The notes beneath the pieces were generated by a model, which was given only the letters and a program-made list of their open reading frames with translations, was not told the origin of the DNA and did not search any database. From the NCBI GenBank assembly GCA_039680605.1, contig JBDKTA010000045.1, forward strand, positions 48,156 to 112,155: DNA of 64,000 bases. Direction: 5' to 3'. Origin of the DNA: Planctomycetaceae bacterium (GTDB taxonomy: Bacteria > Planctomycetota > Phycisphaerae > SM23-33). The translations under genes were made by a program, and so were the position numbers. Below, piece after piece: positions 16,202-24,641 of the stretch. How positions within the stretch are numbered: the first letter of the stretch is position 1; each line of letters begins with the position of its first letter.

Positions 16202-17488
16202 TTAAGGCGTCCTTTCCCGCCAGAGGATCAGGACCACGCTGCCGCCGGCGGCGTCGGGGGGTACCAGTTCCACGATCTCCGCCGCGCGCGCCGCCAAACG
16301 CAGGCGGGCGCTGTCGCTGCGGGCAACTGCGCCGCTCTTGGTCTGCCACTGCGATTTGAACACGGCCGTGGCTTCCAGCGTCTGCCCGTCGCGCCCGGCC
16401 AGGTGTACCAGCACGTCGTAGCCGCTCTGGCCTTGACCGAGCCAGGACGTGCGTATCTTGTCGCCGACAAAACTGTTCTCGATGCGGCAGCGGTCAAGCG
16501 TCCACTTGCCCTCCTGTGCCCCGCCCGCCAGCATCGCCGACATGTCCTTGCCCGCCGCGGCGGCCTGGAGCAGTTCGCGCCGGCCTGCGGCGTCTTTCAT
16601 CCGCACGACCGCCACGCCTAAGTGCACCCGCGCGGCCTCGCGTGCCTGGCGCAGCGACTCCAGCAGTCTGGCAATTGCCTTGTGCGTTCGGGAAGTCTGC
16701 AGAATCACCAGCGTGGTGTCCGCCATGGTAATGGACGTGTTCCCCTGGTCCCACGAGGCTGGGTTGACCGTGCTCTTGATCAAGTCGACCAGTCCGGCCG
16801 CGGTGAGGACAGTGTCGTCAGCCTCCTCAGCCAACCTTTCGTCGCGCACAGGGACTCTGTTTTCCCCGCCGGCTTGAACGGGGTGAGGAACGTCTGCAAT
16901 GTGATTCAGTCCTTGCTTTCGCTTTGGCGGCACGAGCGCCTTCGTCAGGTCGCTTCGAGTGGCCGAAAGCAGATCGCCTGCAGGATAGTTCCTGAGCGTG
17001 GTTCGCGTGGCCAGATCATCCCGCGACGAGATCGTGATGATGCCGTCGTCCTCGGCCCAATCCAGCGAGTCCGGGTTTTCCAGACTTTCGAGAATAAGCC
17101 GCAGCGCCTTTTCCACCTCCACGTCCTTGACGTCCAGATAGACCAGGGAGTCTCTCTTGATCCCTGCGCCCGCCAGAGCATTCCACTTGACCACAATGTT
17201 TACGCCGCTTACGTCGCGGAGAAACTGGATGACCTCGTCAAGCTCAATGCCTTCGAAGTGCAGTTCCTTGATTCGCTCCTTCATGATCTTGTCCAACCGC
17301 TCCGCCGCCGTGCGGGCGTCGTGGGCCTGCTCCTGCGTCGCCGGGGCAGAAGTTGCCGCCAGAGCCGTAGCGGCAGGGGGCGGATCTGCCGCAGCCCATG
17401 CCGCCGCGCATAACATCGTTGCAACCAAAAGATGGAATCGACCAGTCGCCCCGGAAACGTTCCTTGACAGGAGGCATCTTGCAGCCAT
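16202..17488 (-). CDS. Secreted STN-domain protein, first in operon
   Basis: A 428-residue exported protein. The ATG at 17488 has AAGGGGA eight bases upstream; ten more codons are open before it. A hydrophobic segment (FHLLVATMLCAAAWAAADPP) is the likely signal peptide. The STN domain at ~70-150 reads IKELHFEGIELDEVIQFLRD, VNIVVKWNALAGAGI, VEVEKALRLILESLE. The N1-like repeat (TTLVILQTSRTHKAIARLL) and the C-terminal module (WTLDRCRIENSFVGDKIRT, GQSGYDVLVHLAG) match the two downstream genes. The three genes are clearly co-transcribed. Nothing around them names a secretion system. The 158-bp gap 17489-17646 shows no recognisable element. Confidence 0.6.
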   Translation of the reverse strand: MAARCLLSRNVSGATGRFHLLVATMLCAAAWAAADPPPAATALAATSAPATQEQAHDARTAAERLDKIMKERIKELHFEGIELDEVIQFLRDVSGVNIVVKWNALAGAGIKRDSLVYLDVKDVEVEKALRLILESLENPDSLDWAEDDGIITISSRDDLATRTTLRNYPAGDLLSATRSDLTKALVPPKRKQGLNHIADVPHPVQAGGENRVPVRDERLAEEADDTVLTAAGLVDLIKSTVNPASWDQGNTSITMADTTLVILQTSRTHKAIARLLESLRQAREAARVHLGVAVVRMKDAAGRRELLQAAAAGKDMSAMLAGGAQEGKWTLDRCRIENSFVGDKIRTSWLGQGQSGYDVLVHLAGRDGQTLEATAVFKSQWQTKSGAVARSDSARLRLAARAAEIVELVPPDAAGGSVVLILWRERTP

Positions 17489-17646
17489 CGCAGTTCCCCT
17501 TGCAGCAGCAGGACCCATCGCCAGCCCCGGCGGGCGGACTGGCGCTATTATACAACCGCCCTAAACGCCAGACTATTATGCAGCACTTTTAGTATGAGAC
17601 GCCAGAAGCTGGAAGTTTCTTTTGAGTTATTCCAAAAATTCTGTCT

Positions 17647-18279
17647 TCAGTTGCCGCCGCGGGTCCTTGGTAGCGGCTGGAGGATCCAGGTCAGGGCGAT
17701 ACCGTGGATGGCGGCTGCGGTGGCCCCGGCGCAGGCCAGGCCGATCAGCAGGGCGACGGCGGGTTGTTGCCCGGAAAGCAGCACGATCAGCAGGAAGGCG
17801 CCGAACCCTGCCGGGGCGGCCAGGGCGTTGAGGGTGATCCACCAGGCGGCCCGGGCGGCGTGGCGGCGGAGGATCAGCCACTGGAAGAACCCCGTCGCCA
17901 ACCCAAGCAGCGCCAGCCAGGTCAGCAGCGGAATCTTTTCGGCATGCACGACGGCGCCGGCTGCCAACCACGCCGCCACGAGAGCCCCCGTCGCGACGCA
18001 GGCGCCGACCCACGCCCGCCAGCGCACGGCGGGAAACTTCTTTCGCAGGACGACCCATTGCAGCAACCCCATGATCGCCCCGCCGACCAGCACGCCCAGC
18101 GCGAAGCCCGTCTCCGTGTGAGCGGCCATCAGCGGCGCGCCGACCGCACCGCCGATCAGGGCCGCCAGCGTCAAGGCCACGGCGTTCATCGAGATCCACG
18201 ACAGGTACAGCGTCCCCGGTCGCAGCCCCATGGGCGGCCGCTTCGGCTCGACGGCAAAAGGACGTGGCATCTCGCCCAT
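17647..18279 (-). CDS. Multi-pass membrane protein with internal repeat
   Basis: A 210-residue integral membrane protein with about six hydrophobic segments. A motif occurs twice: GLLQWVVLRKKFPAVRWRAW and GFFQWLILRRHAARAAWWIT, which suggests an internal duplication of a three-helix unit. The short cytoplasmic N-terminus is basic. I do not recognise a transport or enzyme family; similar QWLVLRR repeats occur in uncharacterised membrane proteins of cyanobacteria and planctomycetes. The start overlaps the sulfatase stop by one base (TGATG), so the two are translated together. Confidence 0.65.
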   Translation of the reverse strand: MGEMPRPFAVEPKRPPMGLRPGTLYLSWISMNAVALTLAALIGGAVGAPLMAAHTETGFALGVLVGGAIMGLLQWVVLRKKFPAVRWRAWVGACVATGALVAAWLAAGAVVHAEKIPLLTWLALLGLATGFFQWLILRRHAARAAWWITLNALAAPAGFGAFLLIVLLSGQQPAVALLIGLACAGATAAAIHGIALTWILQPLPRTRGGN

Positions 18280-19697
18280 CAGTGTGCCTCGCAGGGTCCG
18301 GTGTACTCAGGATTCGGCTGCGGGATCTTCGCGTCAACCTTCGCCAGCCACTGGTGCAGCATCTCCCGCAGGCGGTTGGCGATGTCGGGCCTGGCGGCCG
18401 CCAGGTCGTGTTCTTCGCTGACATCCTCGCGGAGGTTGTAGAGCTCGACGTGCCGGTCTTCGTAAAATTCGATGAGTTTCCAGTCGCCGCAGCGGACGGA
18501 GCATCCGGGCGTTCCGCCCTGGTTGCCGTAGTGCGGGTAGTGCCAGAAGATGGCCTCGCGGGGCAGGTCGCCGCCGCGCAGCAGCGGGGCGAGGCTCACG
18601 CCGTCGGTGTGCTGCTGCGGCAGCGGGGGCAGGCCCGCCATCTCCAGGATCGTCGGGTAGAAGTCCGGGCTGGTGATGGGCGTCGTGCAGACGCTGTCGG
18701 GGCGGGTGACGCCCGGCCAGCGCACCAGCAGGGGGGCTCGCGTGCCGCCTTCGAACATCCAGCCTTTGCCCTCGGCCAGCGGGGCGTTGCAGGTGGGGCT
18801 GCCCTCGCTGGTGGCCAGGCCGCCGTTGTCGCTGGTGAAAAACACGATCGTGTTGTCGGCGATGCCTTCCTCGTCCAGCGCCGCCAGGACGCGGGCAATG
18901 TTCTCATCGAGATTCTGCACCAGGCCTGCGTAGGCGACATCGGACTGGAACAGCCGCCGCTTGACGGGGCGATTCTCGCGCCCGACGACGTGGTGCATGC
19001 GTCCCAACTCGAACCACTGCTTTTTGTCCAGCCCCAGCGAGGCGGCCTTGGCGGCGTACTTGTCGAGATACCGCTGCGGGGCCTGGATCGGCGTGTGGAC
19101 CGCGTAGTGCCAGAGGTTGAGGAAGAACGGTTTGTTGCCGCGGTTGCGAATGAGCTTGACGGCCTCGTCGGTCAGGCAGTCGCTCAGGAACGTGCCCTCG
19201 GGGGCCTCGGGCATGTTGGGCAGCTTCCACGGGGCGAAGTACCCGCTCATCGGACAGCCGATGTCGCTGCCGCCGATGTTGACGTCGAAGCCGTGATGCG
19301 TCGGCCAGTACGGCTCCTTGCCCAGGTGCCACTTGCCGACGTGCCAGGTCTGGTATCCGCCGTCGCGCAGAGCCGCGGCGACCGTGTGCTCGCTCAGGGG
19401 CAGTTGCCTCACGTACGGCGCCTCGATGACGCGGCCCTTCATCGGGTGCATCCACCCGCCCCAGTCGATCCAGTCCGTCACGCCCAGCGCGGCAGGGTAC
19501 TTGCCGCTCATGATGCTCGCCCGCGTCGGCGAGCACACCGGGCAGGCCGCGTAAGCGTCGGTAAACCGCATTCCCTGCTGGGCCAGCCGGTCGAGGGCGG
19601 GGGTCTCATAAAAGCTGCTCCCCTGGCACCCCAAGTCGCGCCAGCCCAGGTCGTCGATAAGGATGAACAGAATATTCGGCCGTTTTGTGCAAGGCAT
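18279..19697 (-). CDS. Sulfatase (formylglycine type)
   Basis: A 472-residue type I sulfatase. RPNILFILIDDLGWRDLGC gives the metal-binding Asp pair, and CPVCSPTRASIMSG holds the C-S-P-T-R site whose Cys is converted to formylglycine. Later motifs include TWHVGKWHLG, VFFTSDNGG and SDIGCPMSGYFAP. It hydrolyses sulfate esters, most likely on polysaccharides or glycosides, in keeping with the nearby GH2 enzyme. No signal peptide is visible after the ATG at 19697, so it may be cytoplasmic or the start may be misjudged; the upstream bases lack a good ribosome-binding site. No maturation enzyme is encoded nearby. Confidence 0.9.
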   Translation of the reverse strand: MPCTKRPNILFILIDDLGWRDLGCQGSSFYETPALDRLAQQGMRFTDAYAACPVCSPTRASIMSGKYPAALGVTDWIDWGGWMHPMKGRVIEAPYVRQLPLSEHTVAAALRDGGYQTWHVGKWHLGKEPYWPTHHGFDVNIGGSDIGCPMSGYFAPWKLPNMPEAPEGTFLSDCLTDEAVKLIRNRGNKPFFLNLWHYAVHTPIQAPQRYLDKYAAKAASLGLDKKQWFELGRMHHVVGRENRPVKRRLFQSDVAYAGLVQNLDENIARVLAALDEEGIADNTIVFFTSDNGGLATSEGSPTCNAPLAEGKGWMFEGGTRAPLLVRWPGVTRPDSVCTTPITSPDFYPTILEMAGLPPLPQQHTDGVSLAPLLRGGDLPREAIFWHYPHYGNQGGTPGCSVRCGDWKLIEFYEDRHVELYNLREDVSEEHDLAAARPDIANRLREMLHQWLAKVDAKIPQPNPEYTGPCEAH

Positions 19698-19750
19698 GTG
19701 CGCGACGATACCGGCTGAGGGCAGCGGAGTCAACGCGAGGGCACATGTTG

Positions 19751-19775
19751 AACTGTCAAATATTCTTTGACAGTT
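19751..19775. promoter_or_regulatory. Perfect 10-bp dyad between sulfatase and nifJ
   Basis: AACTGTCAAA, five bases (TATTC), TTTGACAGTT. It lies in the 388-bp divergent intergenic region, 54 bp from the sulfatase start and about 310 bp before nifJ. It could be an operator or an RNA hairpin; the AT-rich arms are unlike the GC-rich REP elements. The rest of the gap holds the two palindromes at 19898-19940 and nothing else I can name. Confidence 0.4.
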
Positions 19776-19897
19776 GCCCCCGAGTGCCTTTCGCCTGATT
19801 CAGCAGTGACGTTGTGGCGATGAACAGGATGCCGAGCCTTTGCGTATCAATCATGTCGTGACGAGACCGTCTTCGGGTTTGATGCCAAAACGGGGAG

Positions 19898-19940
19898 CAG
19901 GGGCGAGACGCCCCTGCGACTCATGGGCGGGACGCCCATG
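19898..19940. repeat. Two GGGCGAGACGCCC-type palindromes in tandem
   Basis: CAGGGGCGAGACGCCCCTG (19898-19916) and CATGGGCGGGACGCCCATG (19922-19940). Relatives with the same GAGAC centre occur at 24548-24568 and 46340-46462. Confidence 0.7.
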
Positions 19941-20085
19941 CTACGGGAATCTCATTGAAATGTGTTGACCCGGCGCAGAGAATAGCCATTCCCGTTGCGC
20001 CGCAAGACGGTCGACCCCGCAGGCGCGGCGGGAAAGGGTACAAGCCCGGGATATTCATTGGGTCACGCACAAAGGAATGGCAGAC

Positions 20086-23000
20086 ATGGCACGCAAGGTT
20101 AAGATGATCGACGGCAACGAGGCGACCGCCCTGGTAGCCCACAAGGTCAACGAAGTAATCGCGATTTATCCGATCACCCCCTCCAGCGGAATGGGCGAAC
20201 TGTCCGACGAATGGTCCGCCGCGGGAAGGAAGAACATCTGGGGCACCATCCCCAGCGTGACGGAAATGCAGTCCGAAGCCGGCGCCGCCGCGGCCGTCCA
20301 CGGCGCGCTGCAGACCGGCGCCCTGACGACGACCTTCACGGCCAGCCAGGGCCTGCTGTTGATGATCCCGACGATGTACAAACTCGCCGGCGAACTGACC
20401 TCCACGGTCTTCCACGTCACCGCCCGCTCGCTGGCCTGCCAGGCCCTGTCGATCTTCGGCGACCACAGCGACGTGATGGCCGTCCGCCAGACCGGCTTTG
20501 CCCTGCTGGCGGCAGGGTCCGTCCAGGAAGCGCACGACATGGCCCTGATCGCCCAGGCCGCCACGCTCGAATCGCGCATCCCCTTCCTGATGTACTTCGA
20601 CGGATTCCGCACCTCGCACGAAGTGGCCAAGGTCGAACTGCTCGACGACGCCGATATCCGCGCCATGATCGACGAGTCGCTGGTGATGGCCCACCGCGCC
20701 CGGGCGATGTCGCCCGATCGTCCCGTCATCCGCGGCACGAGCCAGAATCCCGACGTGTACTTCCAGGGCCGAGAGACGGTCAACAAGTTCTATGACGCCT
20801 GCCCGGGCATCGTGCAGAAGGTGATGGACAAGTTCGCCAAGCTCACCGGCCGCGCGTACAAACTCTTTGACTACGTCGGCGCCCCCGACGCCCAGCGCGT
20901 CGTCGTCCTCATGGGCAGCGGCGCCGAAGTCACCCACGAGGCCGTCGAGCACTTCACCGCCGCCGGCGAGAAAGTCGGCGTCCTGAAGGTTCGGCTGTAC
21001 AGGCCCTTCGACAACGCGTCGCTGCTGGCGGCTCTGCCCAAGAGCGTCAAGTCGCTGTGCGTGCTCGACCGGACGAAAGAGCCCGGCGCCGCCGGCGAAC
21101 CGCTGTACCTGGACGTCGTCAACGCCCTGGTCGAAGGGGGGCGCACGGACATCAAGGTCAGCGGCGGTCGCTACGGCCTGTCGAGCAAGGAATTCACGCC
21201 GGCGATGGTCAAGGCGGTGTTCGACAACATGGACGCCGCTTCGCCCAAGAACCACTTCACCATCGGCATCAACGACGACGTGACCCACACCTCGCTGGTG
21301 TGGGACCACAGCGTCAGTTCCGAAGCCGACGACGTGGTGCGGGCGATGTTCTACGGCCTGGGCAGCGACGGTACGGTCGGGGCCAACAAGAACTCGATCA
21401 AAATTATCGGCGAAGAGACCGACAACTTCGCCCAGGGCTACTTCGTGTACGACTCGAAGAAGGCCGGCGCGATGACCGTCAGCCACCTGCGGTTCGGTCC
21501 GCGGCCGATCCGCTCGTCTTACCTGATTGACCGGGCGAACTTCGTGGCCTGCCACCAGTTCAGCTTCCTGGAGCGGTTCGACATGGTCGGCCCGCTGCTT
21601 GCGGGCGGCACGTTCCTGGTCAACGCCCCATTCGAGACCGCTGAAGTGTGGGACGCCCTCCCCGCGGCCGTCCAGCAGCAGCTGATCGACAAGAAGGCCA
21701 AGCTCTACGCCATCAACGCCTACCACGTGGCCAAAGAGGCCAAGATGGGCACCCGCATCAACACGATCATGCAGGTGTGCTTCTTCGCCCTCTCGGGCGT
21801 GCTCCCGCGCGACGAGGCCATCGCCAAGATCAAGGACACCATCAAGAAGACCTACGGCAAGAAGGGCGAGGAGGTCGTGAAGATGAACTTCGCGGCCGTC
21901 GACCACGCCTTGGCCAACCTGCACGAGATCAAGATTCCCGCCAAGGCCACCAACGGCGCCGCGGCGCGTCCGACGGTGGCCGACGAGGCGCCGGCGTTCG
22001 TGAAGGACGTGACGGCCACGATCATGGCCGGTCGCGGCGACGAGCTGCCCGTGAGCAAGATGCCGCTGGACGGCACGTGGCCGACGGACACGACCAAGTG
22101 GGAGAAGCGCAACATCGCCCTGGAGATTCCGGTCTGGGACCCGGACGTATGCATCCAGTGCGCCAAGTGCTCGATTTCGTGCCCGCACGCGACCATCCGC
22201 GGCAAGGTGTACGACCCGGCGCTGCTGAAAGACGCCCCCGCGACGTTCAAGAGCATCGACGCCAAGGGCAAGGAATACGCCGGCCAGAAGTGGACCATCC
22301 AGGTCGCCCCGGAAGACTGCACCGGCTGCGGGCTGTGCGTCGAAGCGTGCCCGGCCAAGAACAAGACCAACCCCAGCCGCAAGGCGATCAACATGGAGTT
22401 CCAGCCGCCGCTGCGGGCGACCGAGCGCGAGAACTGGGAGTTCTTCCTGGGCATTCCCGACAGCGACCGTGGAACGCTCAAGACCAATACCGTCAAGGGC
22501 AGCCAGCTTTGCCAGCCGCTGTTTGAGTTCTCCGGCGCCTGCGCCGGTTGCGGCGAAACGCAGTATGTCAAGCTGCTGACGCAGATGTTCGGCGACCGCG
22601 CGTTGATCGGCAACGCCACCGGCTGCTCGAGCATCTACGGTGGCAACCTGCCCACGACGCCCTACAGCGTCAACGCCGACGGTCGCGGGCCCGCGTGGAA
22701 CAACTCGCTGTTCGAAGACTGCGCCGAGTTCTCGCTGGGCTTCCGCCTGACGGTCGACAAGCAGATCCAGTTCGCCTCCGAACTGCTGCAAGGCATGCGA
22801 GAGACCCTCGGGGCCGAACTGGTCGACGGCATCCTGGGTTGCCCGCAGACTGACGAGGCGCAGATCAACCAGCAGCGCCAGCGCATCGAGCAGCTCAAGA
22901 AAGCCCTCGCCGCCCGCAAGGACGACAAGAGCGCGCAACTTGCCTCGCTGGCCGACGTGCTGGTCCGCAAGAGCGTCTGGGCCGTCGGCGGCGACGGCTG

Positions 23001-23637
23001 GGCGTACGACATCGGTTACGGCGGGCTCGACCACGTGCTGGCCAGCGGACGCGACATCAACGTGCTGGTGCTCAACACGCAGGTGTACTCCAACACCGGC
23101 GGGCAGTGCTCCAAGGCCACCCCGCTGGGCGCCGTGGCCAAGTTCGCCGCCAGCGGAAAGCCTTCGCCCAAGAAGGACCTGGCCCTGATGGCCATGACGT
23201 ACGGCAACATCTACGTCGCCCAGATCGCCATGGGCGCCTCCGACGTGCAGGCCGTCAAGGCCTTCGCCGAGGCCGAAAGCTACCCCGGCGCCAGCCTGAT
23301 CATCGCCTATTCGCACTGCATCGCGCACGGGTTCAACCTGCGACAGGGTTTCGAGCAGCAGAAGGCGGCCGTCAACAGCGGCGCCTGGCCGCTGCTGCGG
23401 TTCGACCCTCGCCTGGCCGAGCAGGGCAAGAACCCCCTGCAACTGGACAGCAAGGACCCGACGATCCCGCTGGAAACCTACGCCTACAACGAGAACCGCT
23501 TCAAGATGCTGGCGATGAGCGACCCCGACCGCGCCAAGACGCTCCTGGCGGAGTCGCAGAAGAACATCCTCGCCCGCTGGAGCTTCTACAAGCAACTGGC
23601 GGCGATGGACTATTCGCAGAACGTGGCCAAACCGTAA
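20086..23637 (+). CDS. nifJ: Pyruvate:ferredoxin (flavodoxin) oxidoreductase
   Basis: A 1183-residue single-chain PFOR that oxidatively decarboxylates pyruvate to acetyl-CoA and CO2 and reduces ferredoxin. Domains in order: the pyrimidine-binding half (YPITPSSGMGELSDEW, residue ~25), domain II and the gamma-like linker (GRYGLSSKEF), two 4Fe-4S clusters at ~688-755 (CIQCAKCSISCPH and CTGCGLCVEACP), then the TPP pyrophosphate-binding half (GACAGCGETQYVKLL, GDGWAYDIGYGGLDHVLASG, NTGGQCSKATP). The ATG at 20086 is chosen over 20077 because AAAGGA then lies nine bases upstream. It is a single-gene unit with its own strong terminator. It points to an anaerobic, ferredoxin-based metabolism. Confidence 0.97.
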   Translation: MARKVKMIDGNEATALVAHKVNEVIAIYPITPSSGMGELSDEWSAAGRKNIWGTIPSVTEMQSEAGAAAAVHGALQTGALTTTFTASQGLLLMIPTMYKLAGELTSTVFHVTARSLACQALSIFGDHSDVMAVRQTGFALLAAGSVQEAHDMALIAQAATLESRIPFLMYFDGFRTSHEVAKVELLDDADIRAMIDESLVMAHRARAMSPDRPVIRGTSQNPDVYFQGRETVNKFYDACPGIVQKVMDKFAKLTGRAYKLFDYVGAPDAQRVVVLMGSGAEVTHEAVEHFTAAGEKVGVLKVRLYRPFDNASLLAALPKSVKSLCVLDRTKEPGAAGEPLYLDVVNALVEGGRTDIKVSGGRYGLSSKEFTPAMVKAVFDNMDAASPKNHFTIGINDDVTHTSLVWDHSVSSEADDVVRAMFYGLGSDGTVGANKNSIKIIGEETDNFAQGYFVYDSKKAGAMTVSHLRFGPRPIRSSYLIDRANFVACHQFSFLERFDMVGPLLAGGTFLVNAPFETAEVWDALPAAVQQQLIDKKAKLYAINAYHVAKEAKMGTRINTIMQVCFFALSGVLPRDEAIAKIKDTIKKTYGKKGEEVVKMNFAAVDHALANLHEIKIPAKATNGAAARPTVADEAPAFVKDVTATIMAGRGDELPVSKMPLDGTWPTDTTKWEKRNIALEIPVWDPDVCIQCAKCSISCPHATIRGKVYDPALLKDAPATFKSIDAKGKEYAGQKWTIQVAPEDCTGCGLCVEACPAKNKTNPSRKAINMEFQPPLRATERENWEFFLGIPDSDRGTLKTNTVKGSQLCQPLFEFSGACAGCGETQYVKLLTQMFGDRALIGNATGCSSIYGGNLPTTPYSVNADGRGPAWNNSLFEDCAEFSLGFRLTVDKQIQFASELLQGMRETLGAELVDGILGCPQTDEAQINQQRQRIEQLKKALAARKDDKSAQLASLADVLVRKSVWAVGGDGWAYDIGYGGLDHVLASGRDINVLVLNTQVYSNTGGQCSKATPLGAVAKFAASGKPSPKKDLALMAMTYGNIYVAQIAMGASDVQAVKAFAEAESYPGASLIIAYSHCIAHGFNLRQGFEQQKAAVNSGAWPLLRFDPRLAEQGKNPLQLDSKDPTIPLETYAYNENRFKMLAMSDPDRAKTLLAESQKNILARWSFYKQLAAMDYSQNVAKP

Positions 23638-23639
23638 GC

Positions 23640-23663
23640 AGGCCGCTTGCGGCGTAGCATCTG
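23640..23663. repeat. Small palindrome of the GCCGCTTGCGGC family
   Basis: GGCCGCTTGCGGCGTAGCAT directly follows the nifJ stop and precedes the terminator. Related to 7061-7079 and 12795-12822. Confidence 0.55.
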
Positions 23664-23670
23664 TCGACAA

Positions 23671-23707
23671 CGAGCCCCTGATCTTGCGATCGGGGGCTCG
23701 CTTTTTT
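23671..23707 (+). terminator. Rho-independent terminator of nifJ
   Basis: CGAGCCCCTGATC pairs with GATCGGGGGCTCG (13 bp, one G-U) around a TTGC loop and is followed by CTTTTTT. Confidence 0.9.
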
Positions 23708-23717
23708 GATGATGCAG

Positions 23718-23746
23718 CGCTTTACTTTGTCGTATAATGTAAAGCG
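23718..23746 (+). promoter_or_regulatory. vapBC promoter with overlapping palindromic operator
   Basis: The -10 box TATAAT (23733-23738) lies inside an inverted repeat CGCTTTAC-N13-GTAAAGCG (23718-23725 and 23739-23746). This is the expected layout for autoregulation by an AbrB-type antitoxin with its toxin. No strong -35 is seen. The ribosome-binding site AAGGAG follows at 23755. Confidence 0.65.
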
Positions 23747-23767
23747 ATCCCATTAAGGAGCCACCCC

Positions 23768-24010
23768 GTGACTCGAGTTAAAATGAGCAGCAAGAATCAG
23801 ATGGTGGTGCCGCGGGAGGCTCGTGAAGCCCTGGGCGTTACCGCCGGGGACGAGATCATCGTCGTCCCGCGGGGCAGCACCGTCATTCTGATGCGAAAGC
23901 CGCCCAACGTGCTCAAGGCCCTGCGCGGCAGCGCCAAAGGTCTGTATGGCGACGTAGAGGCATATCTGAAGAAGGAACGCGCATCGTGGGAAAAGAGCAG
24001 ACGGTCTTAG
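23768..24010 (+). CDS. vapB: AbrB/MazE-family antitoxin (VapB)
   Basis: An 80-residue protein. Residues 1-45 form a swapped-hairpin AbrB/SpoVT DNA-binding domain (KMSSKNQMVVPREAREALGV, then GDEIIVVPRG). The C-terminal tail (LYGDVEAYLKKERASWEKS) is the part that usually wraps the toxin and blocks its active site. GTG start with AAGGAG eight bases upstream. It overlaps the toxin gene by 25 bp. It is expected to bind the palindrome over its own promoter. Codon use matches the host genes, so there is no obvious sign of recent transfer. Confidence 0.85.
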   Translation: MTRVKMSSKNQMVVPREAREALGVTAGDEIIVVPRGSTVILMRKPPNVLKALRGSAKGLYGDVEAYLKKERASWEKSRRS

Positions 24011-24420
24011 CACGCCACCGGACGATTGCCATCGACACGTGCGTTCTGATCTACTATCTGGAGGACCATCCAGCGTTCGGCGCAGCGGCGGCGGGGCTTC
24101 TGGAACAGTTCTCTCGCCCCGGAAGGCGGGTAGTGATGTCCACCATGGCGCTGCTTGAAGTGCAGGTCAAGTTGTACCGCGACGGGCACGACCAGGCGGC
24201 CCGCGAGCAATACGCCCTGCTGATGCAGCTTCCGGAATGGTCCTGGGTCTCGCTGACGTATCAGATTGCGGACCTGGCGGCCGAGCTGCGAGGGATTCAC
24301 CGCCTATCCGTCCCCGATGCTGTGCACATAGCCACGGCGATGACCGAGGGGGCGACGCTCTTCGTTACCAACGATCGGGAGCTTCCGAAGGTCGAAGGTA
24401 TTGAGTTGCTCATCCTCTAG
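23986..24420 (+). CDS. vapC: PIN-domain toxin ribonuclease (VapC)
   Basis: A 144-residue PIN-domain protein, the likely RNase toxin of the VapB next to it. The acidic residues that bind Mg are in place: IAIDTCVLIYYLED (first Asp), STMALLEVQVKL (Glu), SVPDAVHIATAM (Asp) and LFVTNDREL (last Asp). The length is typical. GTG start at 23986 lies inside the antitoxin gene, giving translational coupling. All four acidic positions are intact, so unlike the DUF5615 and zeta remnants in this window the system looks functional. Confidence 0.88.
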   Translation: MGKEQTVLARHRTIAIDTCVLIYYLEDHPAFGAAAAGLLEQFSRPGRRVVMSTMALLEVQVKLYRDGHDQAAREQYALLMQLPEWSWVSLTYQIADLAAELRGIHRLSVPDAVHIATAMTEGATLFVTNDRELPKVEGIELLIL

Positions 24421-24450
24421 ACATAGCTGGGCGAAATGCGCCTCGGGTGC

Positions 24451-24568
24451 CATGGCGGCCGTTCCTCAGCCGCCATGTTTGCGGAGGGGCGTTCAGGGAC
24501 ATGGCGGCTGGAAAACGGCCGCCATGGCGCCGGGCTCAAATCAGGGAGCATGGGCGAGACAGCCATGC
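24451..24568. repeat. Three palindromic hairpins (CATGGCGG type and GAGAC type)
   Basis: CATGGCGG...CCGCCATG at 24451-24477, CATGGCGGC...GCCGCCATG at 24500-24526, and GCATGGGCGAGACAGCCATGC at 24548-24568. They fill the 221-bp gap between vapC and the MFS gene. The first two share arms with 2897-2930; the third belongs to the GAGAC family. Confidence 0.7.
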
Positions 24569-24641
24569 CACTTGGGACCGCCCGTTGTCTTGCGCGCGGG
24601 CGGGGGCTATACTCTGCCCAATAATTCCTGCGAGGTAATAC

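Noticed and set aside
20166..20786. Other long minus-strand frames inside nifJ, carB and the ktr genes
   Set aside because: All overlap strongly supported genes, carry no motifs, and follow the codon-position pattern of the opposite strand.
19921..23670. A 1249-residue open frame on the minus strand across nifJ
   Set aside because: Mirror of the nifJ coding strand in very GC-rich DNA. Its composition (Val, Asp, Gly, His and Arg rich) is that of an antisense shadow, and nifJ itself has clear domains.
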